Program-made: the position numbers and the translations under genes
Assembly: GCA_009363875.1 (NCBI GenBank)
Contig: CM018683.1
Location: 45,373,711-45,437,710, forward strand
Origin: Mikania micrantha
Taxonomy: Eukaryota > Streptophyta > Magnoliopsida > Asterales > Asteraceae
Direction of reading: 5' to 3'
DNA: 64,000 bases
Part shown: piece by piece, positions 10,813-21,311 of the stretch
How positions within the stretch are numbered: position 1 is the first letter of the stretch
How the letters are laid out: the number at the start of each line of letters is the position of its first letter
The notes under the pieces: generated by a model
The model's database searches: none
Seen by the model: the letters and a program-made list of their open reading frames with translations, nothing else
Told to the model about the DNA's origin: nothing

Positions 10813-11280
10813 CACCCGGCAATTTCAGGTAAATTGCAACTCTTACTTTCTTTACATTTCACATTCATACTTGTTGCATTTCATTTAATTATGTTTAATT
10901 AGATGAGTGAACACAAACAACTACGAAACGATATTTTGAGGAACTGTCGAATTGTACATTGCACATTGGTTTTGGAAACCAAGTGTGGCAAACACAACAC
11001 TAACACAAGACAATAATTCGAGGAGTTATTGAATTGTGCATTACACGTTGATTAGGATTAATCAAGCGTGCAAACACTTCGTTACACACGAACACAAACT
11101 ATCAAAGATAATTCGAGGAATTATCGAAACACACACGAGTCTCACGAACGTTGGTGATCAAACTTACATGTTATTACATGATTATGTGCTAAACACGCAT
11201 TAGATGTTTAGGATAAACGTTAGAAATCAAGTACGAGCGAAATCGTATCAACGAAATCGAAAAACAATGAAGTAGGCCCG

Positions 11281-11405
11281 TCGCGGTACGCGATACCCCC
11301 TTCGGCGAAAATCTTCGCGATACGCGAAGCAAACCGGGAGTCGAGACTCCCGAATCCTATCGCGGTACGCGATGAGAAATTTGATCGGCCTCCGCGGTAC
11401 GCGAA
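11281..11405 (+). promoter_or_regulatory. GC-rich hairpin cluster upstream of the G4 promoter
   Basis: Inverted repeats: TCGCGGTACGCGA at 11281 and 11360, CTTCGCGATACGCGAAG at 11313, CGGGAGTCGAGACTCCCG at 11335, and CCGCGGTACGCGAAGG near 11392. They lie 20-150 bp before the TATA-like box and recur at 19061-19185. The G5 LTR has weaker versions near 63929. Confidence 0.75.
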
Positions 11406-11427
11406 GGCCATGAATAACAAATTTTCT

Positions 11428-11435
11428 TATTTAAA
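11428..11435 (+). promoter_or_regulatory. Probable TATA box of the G4 5' LTR
   Basis: TATTTAAA precedes a pyrimidine-rich start-like region (CACTTCATTTCAGTC). The 3' LTR has the same box at about 19208. Confidence 0.5.
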
Positions 11436-13536
11436 CAACCCACTTCATTTCAGTCGAACTTCTTTCGTTTTCTCCGACTCTCTTCGCCAATCCTCGACCC
11501 AAATCTGTAAAAATCAGCCCCAAACCTTGGTTGACACTATTGGAAGCCATCCTTGGTAATTTGAAGTCATTGGAGCACCAAGGAGAAGTAGAGGAAGCCA
11601 CCAACAAGCCAAGATCTTAACACCAGCCTTCGTTCGAGCTCCCAGAGCCTGTTCTACCTCAAATCTAAGCTCCTAAGGTAGTTCCTTATGTTTATCTATA
11701 GTTAGATCGTACATGCAAGGGCTAAAAACCCACATGCAACTCCTTACGGTTATTGTGCACGATATTGTTGGTGATTTGATGTGTTACTGTCATGGATTTA
11801 CTGATTTTAGTGTGTAGTGATGTTAGATTTGAGTTTGGTTTGGTTATTGATGGATTTAGCGATGATTTTGGAACACTTGCCATAAAAGGAAACTTTTATG
11901 TTGCAAGTCTTGGATTTGTGATGATCTAGACATGTTAGACATGTCTAGATGTTGTTAAATGTGTATTGGGGTGTTTAGAAACACATTGGGATATTTGATT
12001 TTTTTTCAAAAACATGGTTTGGTGTAAACTTACTATAAATGGAAACTTTTAAAAATCAAAAGAGGGCTTTTGATGTTTTAAAGGGTTTTAATGAACTTTG
12101 ATTGCTGAAATATGTTTAGAATTGATTTCTAAGCATATTGGAAACCTTGATTTGTAAAAACAAGCTTTTAAACGGATACTTTCCAAATAAGGAAACTTTA
12201 TTTGGGTAAAACGGCACAAATGGTGATTTATGCGTAAACGACATGTTTTAAGAGTTTAAACGTGTTTTATAAACATATTGGGAGTCATTAGTTTTATGAA
12301 ATGGGATTTCATAACCACACTTTCCTAAATTGGAAACTTTCTAAAAATAGTAACATATGTGATTAGAGTCATAGGATGCATTTTGGTGTCTATGTGCATC
12401 AAGGCACATAAACACAACAATCGTGTCACCAACGATTCGTCTAGTCTCACTAATTAACCCACATACACTCGGTTGAGCACACCGACACTGGGAGTTGTAT
12501 GGATTACAACACACCACAAAACACATACTCACACCTATATGGTTATAGGTGCATACTAGCAGGTGCTAGCTCTCGTAGACGTGAACACACATACACATCG
12601 AGACTGCTGTAACAGGTGAGTTCACGGCCCCTTTTTACATTTTCTACCTTTGGGGGAGAAAACATTGCATACAAACTACTTTTGAACAATAAACACACTT
12701 TTGGTTATTTTTGTACATGCAAATATCGTATATGCATATGTGTGGCATTCATCCACAAAACTGATAAGTCCTCATTAAACACACCTCGAACCGTTAATAG
12801 CGCGTTGCGCTTAGCGTGGTAATTCTGAATAGTACTATTTGGGCCTGACAAGCCCCACTGTTGCGAGCCGTATGGCCACCCCGACTGGAGGTCGGAATAG
12901 TGCATAATTGACCAAACAACATTTGCCATATCTTGGATGGATATGGCGGGAGGTAGCATGTTAGCTTCGGTTGCGAACCCGCATATGATATAACACATAT
13001 TCACTAGCTATCAATTGATATTGCATTGTATTGAAAAGTAGACCAACAACTTTACTTTAAACATTTTGATGTTTACTGCTCATATAAAACATGTGCTCTT
13101 ACCAACCTTTGTGTTGACCCTTTTACTCGCATGTTTTCTCAGGAAACTAAGGCACGCGCACAAGGACTAGGATGCTAGGGTGGAGTCCATGCATCTACTA
13201 TAGTGTCTTAGGCCATTTGATAATCTTTGAACTTTTGATTTTGTTACTTATGTATTGTCATACTACCTTAATCGCTTCCGCAACTATTGTTACTAATCAT
13301 TCTGAAAACTGTTTTAAATTAACGCTTCCGCAAACTATGAATGTTAAACTGTTTTGTTAACATATACTTTATTTTCGCAACTCTGATTTTACCAAACTGT
13401 TTTATCCAATTTATTGGATGTACGTACGAAACCGGACATATAGGTCTCGCATGTTGTGTGACCGGAGACTGCGATCCTGACAATCTGCCGTCGCTCGCGC
13501 CCCGGAAGGGACGGGATTTCTCGGGGTGCGACAGAT

Positions 13537-13547
13537 TGGTATCAGAG
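13537..13547 (+). other. G4 primer binding site
   Basis: TGGTATCAGAG, complementary to the 3' end of initiator tRNA-Met, lies three bases after the LTR end. This is the usual site for plant LTR elements. Confidence 0.9.
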
Positions 13548-13798
13548 ACTCCGGTTATTGCGAATTAGGTTTGCATTTAGTGAACTTAGTCTATAACCAC
13601 TAGTCTCCACACAACACTTAGTGCTTAGTATTGTGATACTTGCACACATGACGTACCTTATATGCATTACGTTCATCACCGCACGTGACTACCCATGTCG
13701 GGGATAGCCGAAAGCTCTATATATTCTTTACAGTACCTACTGCACTCACTACAATAGTCATTAAGCAAACACTAACACTTATCCTCGGTATGAAGATC

Positions 13799-16700
13799 AT
13801 GGCTGGAAGACGTGGAGGACGCAGGAATGCAGGAGGACGTGGAAACATCAACCTCACCCAAGCTGAACTGAACGCACTCATCAACGAACGGGTTCAGGAG
13901 GTACTTGCTGCACGGGAAGCTGCCCGTAATCAAAACCCACTGAACCAAGGTGATGAATCTGTTCATATTCACGTTGCACCACAATCACTCGTCTCCAATT
14001 CAACACGTTTGTCCGATACTTAACACAACTCTACTCTTTGCATATCTCAGGAGCAAATCCTAACCCACCTCTCTGCACGTTCAAGATGTTCCTGGATTGC
14101 AAACCCCACTCCTTCAGCGGTACAGAGGGTGCCGTTGGACTATTGCGTTGGATTGAGAAGGCGGAATCAGCTTTCGCCATGAGCAACTGCAGAAACGAGG
14201 ACAGAGTCAAGTTCGCTGCAGGGACATTCGAGGGATCTGCCCTCACTTGGTGGAATGCCAACGTTCAGAACCTAGGGCTTGATGCTGCCAACGCTCTGCC
14301 CTGGGATAACTTTAAGCAAATGTTGAACCGCGAGTACTGCCCTCGTGGTGAGGTGCAGAAACTTGAGACCGAGTTCTGGAACCACAAGATGATTGGTTCC
14401 GAGGTTGAGGCCTACACTGCCAGGTCTTATGAGCTGGCAAACCTGTGCCCGGAAATGGCAAACCCACCTTTCAAGCACATAGAGAAGTACATTGAGGGAC
14501 TACCACCTCAAATTCAGGGCATGGTACTTTCTGCTGACCCCATCACCATGCAACAAACAGTGCGACTAACTCACAAGCTCACCGATTCAGCTGTCGCACA
14601 AGGACTCTTGCCACCTCGTGGTGCTGTGACCACAACTAACGACAAGGGCAAACGAAAGTGGGATGACACCCTGAACAAGACTTCCACTCTTCAACCACCA
14701 CCACAGCAACGTAAGTTTGGATCAACCCAAGCTTATGCCCCACCCATCCCAACCACCCAGAACCAAGGAGGTTATGCTGGGAAACACCCTAAATGCCACA
14801 AGTGCAACTTCCACCATGCACAGGGTCAGTGTGGCCGCTTTCAATGCCAGCGTTGTGGAAAATGGGGACATGCAGCTAAAGACTGCAGGGGTGAACTACT
14901 TGCAAAGACCCCACAACCCCAACAACAACAGCAGCTTGAAGCACCGAAGGGTTGCTTCGAATGTGGGAAACCAGGGCATTTCAAGAAGGATTGCCCGCAT
15001 CTGAAAAACAACAACAACAACCAACAGAACAACAACAATAGGAACAATGGCACGAGGGGACGAGCCTTCGTGATTGGGGCCAAGGAGGCCAGGAGGGATC
15101 CCAACCTTGCAACCGGTACGTATCTCTTGAACGATAATTATGCTTCTGTATTGTTTGATACTGGAGCTGAGAAAAGCTTTATATCTAAGGATTTTAGTGA
15201 GATACTTGCCATTACCCCAACACCCTTAGATGTTGAATATACAATAGAGCTAGCTGATGGTAAATTAATTTTGACTAAGCACATTCTGAAAGAATGCACT
15301 TTAGAACTAGCAGGCCATAAATTTAAGATTGACCTCATGCCGGTTACACTAGGCAGTTTTGATGTTGTAGTGGGCATGGATTGGTTGTCTGGAAACCAGG
15401 CTGAAATCATTTGCCACGACAAGGTTGTGCGTATACCTCTCCCTAGCGGAGAAAATCTAGACATCAAGGGTGAAAGGAGTGACACTCCTCTGAACATCAT
15501 CTCGTGCATGAAAGCTCACAAATGCTTACGAAAGGGATACACAGCCATTTTGGCGCTTATCACCGACAAGACTGAAGAGGAGAAAAGAATAGAAGACATC
15601 CCATTCATATGCGACTATCCCGACGTATTTCCTGAGGATTTACCAGGACTACCACCACCTCGACAAGTGGAGTTCCGCATAGATCTTGTGCCGGGAGCAG
15701 CACCTATCGCACGAGCACCATATCGAATTGCACCTTCGGAGATGCAGGAACTGTCCAATCAACTGCAAAAGCTGTTGGACAAGGGTTTCATCAGACCAAG
15801 CTTCTCACCCTGGGGAGCTCCGGTCTTGTTTGTAAAGAAGAAGGATGGCACGTTCCGTATGTGCATCGACTACCGTGAGCTAAACAAAGTGACGATCAAA
15901 AACCGTTACCCCTTACCCCGCATTGACGATTTGTTTGATCAACTACAAGGATCGAGTTATTATTCTAAGATCGATCTGCGATCTGGGTACCATCAGTTGA
16001 GGATTCAGGAGGAAGATATACCCAAGACTGCTTTTCGCACTCGGTATGGCCATTACGAGTTTTTGGTTATGCCGTTAGGGCTGACAAACGCACCCGCAGT
16101 ATTCATGGATCTCATGAATAGAGTGTGCAAACCATACCTCGACAAGTTTATCATTGTCTTTATAAATGATATTCTCATCTACTCCAAGACCCAGAAAGAA
16201 CACAAAGAGCATCTTCAATTGGCTCTTGAACTGCTACGGAAAGAGAAGCTGTACGCTAAACTCTCCAAATGCGACTTCTGGATTCGAGAAGTCCAATTTT
16301 TGGGACACGTTATTAATGAACAAGGGATTCATGTTGATAAATCTAAGATAGAGGCAATCAAGAACTGGGAGGCACCGAAGACCCCAACTGAGGTGCGACA
16401 ATTCCTAGGCTTGGCAGGCTATTATCGACGATTTATTGAAGGATTTTCAAAGATAGCACAACCCCTTACAGCCTTAACCCATAAGGACAAGAAGTATCTC
16501 TGGACTGAAAAACAAGAAACTGCATTCCAACTTCTCAAGCAGAAGCTCTGTAGTGCACCTATCCTATCTCTTCCTGATGGAACGGATGACTTCGTGGTAT
16601 ATTGCGATGCCTCGATACAAGGACTCGGCTGTGTGCTGATGCAGCAAGAAAAGGTGATCGCATATGCTTCTCGACAACTGAAAGTCCACGAGAAGAACTA

Positions 16701-18450
16701 CACCACCCACGACTTGGAACTTGGAGGCGTGGTATTTGCACTCAAGATCTGGAGACACTACCTGTACGGTACGAAGTGTACAATATACACTGATCATAAG
16801 AGTCTCCAACACATATTCGAGCAGAAGGAACTGAACATGCGACAGCGTCGCTGGCTCGAACTTCTAAACGACTATGAGTGTGCTATCAAGTATCACCCAG
16901 GGAAGGCCAACGTTGTGGCCGATGCCCTAAGCCGGAAAAACACATCGAAACCCAAGAGGATACGAGCTTTACAGCTTACCATCCATCCTAACCTCCCTGA
17001 GCAGTTACGCAATGCCCAAGTAGAGGCTTTTAAACCAGAAAACCTAGCGGCGGAATCACTGAGGGGAATGGAGCAATACCTTAAGGTAAAAGCCGATGGT
17101 TTACACTATTTTATGGAACGCGTCTGGGTTCCACGTCATGGAAACCTACGAGACCTTGTGATGGACGAGGCTCACAAATCACGGTATTCCATTCACCCTG
17201 GATCTGATAAGATGTATCACGATCTGAAGGTACTTTACTGGTGGCCGCACATGAAAGACGACATCGCCACCTACGTAGGCAAATGCTTGACTTGTGCCAA
17301 AGTCAAAATCGAGTACCAGAAACCATCTGGACTACTCACACAACCCGAGATCCCCATGTGGAAGTGGGAACAAATATCCATGGATTTCATTACCAAATTA
17401 CCCCGTACTCCTAGTGGATGTGACACTATCTGGGTAATTGTGGACCGACTGACCAAGTCAGCACATTTTCTTGCGATCAAGGAAAATGACAAGATGGAAA
17501 AACTAGCCAGAATCTACGTCAAGGAAGTAGTCTCGCGACATGGAGTGCCGATCTCCATTATTTCAGATCGAGACGCCAGATTCACTTCTAACTTCTGGAG
17601 ATCATTGCAAAAGTCACTTGGCACACGGTTGGATATGAGTACAGCATACCACCCACAAACTGATGGCCAGAGTGAATGCACAATACAAACCCTTGAAGAT
17701 ATGCTACGAGCGTGCGTAGTAGACTTCGGAAATAGCTGGGAAACTCACCTTCCGTTGGTGGAGTTTTCCTATAACAACAGCTACCACACCAGCATCAAGG
17801 CAGCGCCTTTTGAGGCACTCTATGGCAGGAAATGCCGATCACCTATCTGTTGGGCGGAAGTGGGCGACAGTCAGCTCACTGGCCCAGAACTTGTGCATGA
17901 AACGACAGAGAAAATCGTGCAAATCAGAAACCGCATGGCAGCAGCTCGAGATCGTCAAAAGAGTTATGCCGACAAACGCCGAAAGCCTCTGGAATTTCAG
18001 GTAGGAGATAAAGTCCTTCTGAAAGTTTCACCATGGAAAGACGTCATTCGTTTTGGAAAATGAGGCAAACTGAACCCACGATATATTGGACCCTTCGAAA
18101 TCCTGAAAAGGATTTGTCCAGTGGCTTACCAACTCAACTTACCAGCCGAACTCGACGGAGTTCACAATGTATTTCATGTCTCGAACCTGAAGAAATGTTT
18201 ATCAGATGAGACACTTGTAGTCCCACTGGATGAGATCCAGGTGGATGAACAACTACGGTTCGTGGAAGAACCGCTAGAGATCATGGACCGTGAGGTCAAA
18301 CAACTCAAACAGAGTAAGATACCCATTGTCAAAGTTCGATGGAACTCGAAACGCGGACCTGAATTCACTTGGGAGCATGAAGATCAGATGATGCGCAAAT
18401 ATCCCCATCTCTTCAAACAAACAACGTCGATCGCCGACACCAACGAATAA
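13799..18450 (+). CDS. G4 gag-pol polyprotein
   Basis: ATG at 13799 (MAGRRGGRR) opens gag. The main frame runs 14051-18063, and after a UGA at 18061-18063 the same frame continues to TAA at 18448-18450. Visible in order: gag core (LTWWNANVQ), two CCHC knuckles (CQRCGKWGHAAKDC and CFECGKPGHFKKDC), protease LFDTGAEKS, RT (DYRELNKVTIKNRYPLPRID, then VFINDILIYSK), RNase H (YCDASIQGLG), integrase zinc region (YWWPHMKDDI, CLTC) and catalytic residues in MDFITKLP, SDRDARF and TDGQSE, and a chromodomain-like tail (IPIVKVRWNSKRGPEFTWE). The first gag frame ends at 14023 and the second is shifted by two; a GT-AG interval 13950-14050 would reconcile them. The first RT catalytic Asp is Asn (16165-16167). 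QSEC replaces the usual QSER near 17676. Confidence 0.93.
13950..14050 (+). other. Candidate 101-nt GT-AG intron in G4 gag
   Basis: The donor AAG|GTGATG is at 13949/13950 and the acceptor TTTGCATATCTCAG ends at 14050 after a pyrimidine-rich run. Removal would join the N-terminal gag frame (13799-13949) to the main frame at a split glycine codon, with no residues lost from the recognisable gag core. The alternative is an insertion or frameshift in a dead element. Confidence 0.5.
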
Positions 18451-18485
18451 ATTTCGGGACGAAATTCCTTTCAACAAGGGGATGA
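18450..18485 (+). promoter_or_regulatory. G4 polypurine tract with hairpin
   Basis: AATTTCGGGACGAAATT is a perfect 7-bp inverted repeat with a GGA loop that begins at the last base of the gag-pol stop codon. CAACAAGGGGATGA follows and abuts the 3' LTR start. Confidence 0.85.
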
Positions 18486-21311
18486 TGTGACAACCAGAAA
18501 ATTTTTGTTTCTCAAACACTCTTGCTTCTCAAACACTACCAACAACAACCAAATTTCGGGACGAAATTTCTTTCAACAAGGGGATGATGTGACACCCGGC
18601 AATTTCAGGTAAATTGCAACTCTTACTTTCTTTACATTTCACATTCATACTTGTTGCATTTCATTTAATTATGTTTAATTAGATGAGTGAACAAAAACAA
18701 CTACGAAACGATAGTTTGAGGAACTGTCGAATCGTACATTGCACATTGGTTTTGGAAACCAAGTGTGGCAAACACAACACTAACACAAGACAATAATTTG
18801 AGGAGTTATTGAATTGTGCATTACATGTTGATTAGGATTAATCAAGCGTGCAAACACTTCGTTACACACGAACACAAACTATCAAAGATAATTCGAGGAA
18901 TTATCGAAACACACACGAGTCTCACGAACGTTGGTGATCAAACTTACATGTTATTACATGATTATGTGCTAAACGCGCATTAGATGTTTAGGATAAACGT
19001 TAGAAATCAAGTACGAGCGAAATCGTATCAACGAAATCGAAAAACAATGAAGTAGGCCCGTCGCGGTACGCGATACCCCCTTCGGCGAAAATCTTCGCGA
19101 TACGCGAAGCAAACCGGGAGTCGAGACTCCCGAATCCTATCGCGGTACGCGATGAGAAATTTGATCGGCCTCCGCGGTACGCGAAGTCCATGCAGATCAA
19201 ATTTTCTTATTTAAACAACCCACTTCATTTCAGTCGAACTTCTTTCGTTTTCTCCGACTCTCTTCGCCAATCCTCGACCCAAATCTGTAAAAATCAGCCC
19301 CAAACCTTGGTTGACACTATTGAAGCCATCCTTGGTAATTTGAAGTCATTGGAGCACCAAGGAGAAGTAGAGGAAGCCACCAACAAGCCAAGATCTTAAC
19401 ACCAGCCTTCGTTCGAGCTCCCAGAGCCTGTTCTACCTCGAATCTAAGCTCCTAAGGTAGTTCCTTATGTTTATCTATAGTTAGATCGTACATGCAAGGG
19501 CTAAAAACCCACATGCAACTCCTTACGGTTATTGTGCACGATATTGTTGGTGATTTGATGTGTTATTGTCATGGATTTACTGATTTTAGTGTTTAGTGAT
19601 GTTATATTTGAGTTTGGTTTGGTTATTGATGGATTTAGCGATGATTTTGGAACACTTGCCATAAAAGGAAACTTTTATGTTGCAAGTCTTGGATTTGTGA
19701 TGATCTAGACATGTTAGACATGTCTAGATGTTGTTAAATGTGTATTGGGGTGTTTAGAAACACATTGGGATATTTGATTTTTGTCAAAAACATGGTTTGG
19801 TGTAAAATTACTATAAATGGAAACTTTTAAAAATCAAAAGAGGGCTTTTGATGTTTTAAAGGGTTTTGATGAACTTTGATTGCTGAAATATGTTTAGAAT
19901 TGATTTCTAAACATATTGGAAACCTTGATTTGTAAAAACAAGCTTTTAAACGGATACTTTCCGAATAAGGAAACTTTATTTGGGTAAAACGGCACAAATG
20001 GTGATTTATGCGCAAACGACATGTTTTAAGAGTTTAAACGTGTTTTATAAACATATTGGGAGTCATTAGTTTTATGAAATGGGATTTCATAACCACACTT
20101 TCCTAAATTGGAAACTTTCTAAAAATAGTAACATATGTGATTAGAGTCATAGGATGCATTTTGGTGTCTATGTGCATCAAGGCACATAAACACAACAATC
20201 GTGTCACCAACGATTCGTCTAGTATCACTAATTAACCCACATACACTTGGTTGAGCACACCGACACTGGGAGTTGTATGGATTACAACACACGACAAAAC
20301 ACATACTCACACCTATATGGTTATAGGTGCATACTAGCAGGTGCTAGCTCTCGTAGACGTGAACACACATACACATCGAGACTGCTGTAACAGGTGAGTT
20401 CACGGCCCCTTTTTACATTTTCTACCTTTGGGGGAGAAAACATTGCATACAAACTACTTTTGAACAATAAACACACTTTTGGTTATTTTTGTACATGCAA
20501 ATATCGTATATGCATATGTGTGGCATTCATCCACAAAACTGATAAGTCCTCATTAAACACACCTCGAACCGTTAATAGCGTGTTGCGCTTAGCGTGGTAA
20601 TTCTGAATAGTACTATCTGGGCCTGACAAGCCCCACTGTTGCGAGCCGTATGGCCACCCCGACTGGAGGTCAGAACAGTGCATAATTGACCAAACAACAT
20701 TTGCCATATCTTGGATGGATATGGCGAGAGGCAGCATGTTAGCTTCGGTTGCGAACCCTCATATGATATAACACATATTGACTAGCTATCAATTGATATT
20801 GCATTGTATTGAAAAGTAGACCTGCAACTTTACTTTAAACATTTTGGTGTTTACTGCTGATATAAAACCTGTGCTCTCACCAACCTTTGTGTTGACCCTT
20901 TTACTCGCATGTTTTCTCAGGTAACTAAGGCACGCGCACAAGGACTAGGATGCTAGGGTGGAGTCCATGCATCTACTGTAGTGTCTTAGGCCATTTGATA
21001 ATCTTTGAACTTTTGATTTTGTTACTTATGTATTGTCATACTACCTTAATCGCTTCCGCAACTATTGTTACTAATCATTCTGAAAACTGTTTTAAATTAA
21101 CGCTTCCGCAAACTATGAATGTTAAACTGTTTTGTTAACATATACTTTATTTCCGCAACTCTGATTTTACCAAACTGTTTTATCCAATTTATTGGATGTA
21201 CGTACGAAACCGGACATATAGGTCTCGCATGTTGTGTGACCGGAGACTGCGATCCTGACAATCTGCCGTCGCTCGCGCCCCGGAAGGGACGGGATTTCTC
21301 GGGGTGCGACA
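18486..21311 (+). repeat. G4 3' LTR (2826 bp)
   Basis: Starts TGTGACAACCAG and ends GGGGTGCGACA, followed by the target duplication TAAAT (21312-21316). Differences from the 5' LTR are scattered substitutions and a few one-to-two-base indels, plus a small cluster near 19186-19200. Confidence 0.95.

Larger units (their letters stand above)
10706..13533 (+). repeat. G4 5' LTR (2828 bp)
   Basis: Starts TGTGACAACCAG and ends GGGGTGCGACA. It is nearly identical to 18486-21311. It includes an internal duplicate of the polypurine tract and LTR start (10753-10812), a GC-rich hairpin cluster (11281-11405), a TATA-like box (11428), and splice-like signals. The short frames inside it (for example 11220-11420, 12341-12532, 12705-13004) recur in the 3' LTR only because the LTRs are copies. 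Confidence 0.95.
10706..21311 (+). mobile_element. G4: complete young Ty3-gypsy chromovirus (10.6 kb)
   Basis: The element has a 2828-bp 5' LTR, an initiator-tRNA-type primer site, gag-pol, a polypurine tract, a 2826-bp 3' LTR and a perfect 5-bp target duplication. By eye I count about fifty differences between the LTRs, roughly 98% identity, so the insertion is recent relative to its neighbours. Domain order is gag, protease, RT, RNase H, integrase, chromodomain, as in Ty3-gypsy. It landed in the integrase of G2 in the opposite orientation. Defects: Asn replaces the first Asp of the RT active-site box, a UGA lies before the chromodomain tail, and gag is split between two frames (possible intron). 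Confidence 0.95.

Noticed and set aside
12705..13004. 99-codon minus frame kept in both G4 LTRs
   Set aside because: Its presence in both is explained by LTR identity; the 3' copy has a different start and several substitutions.
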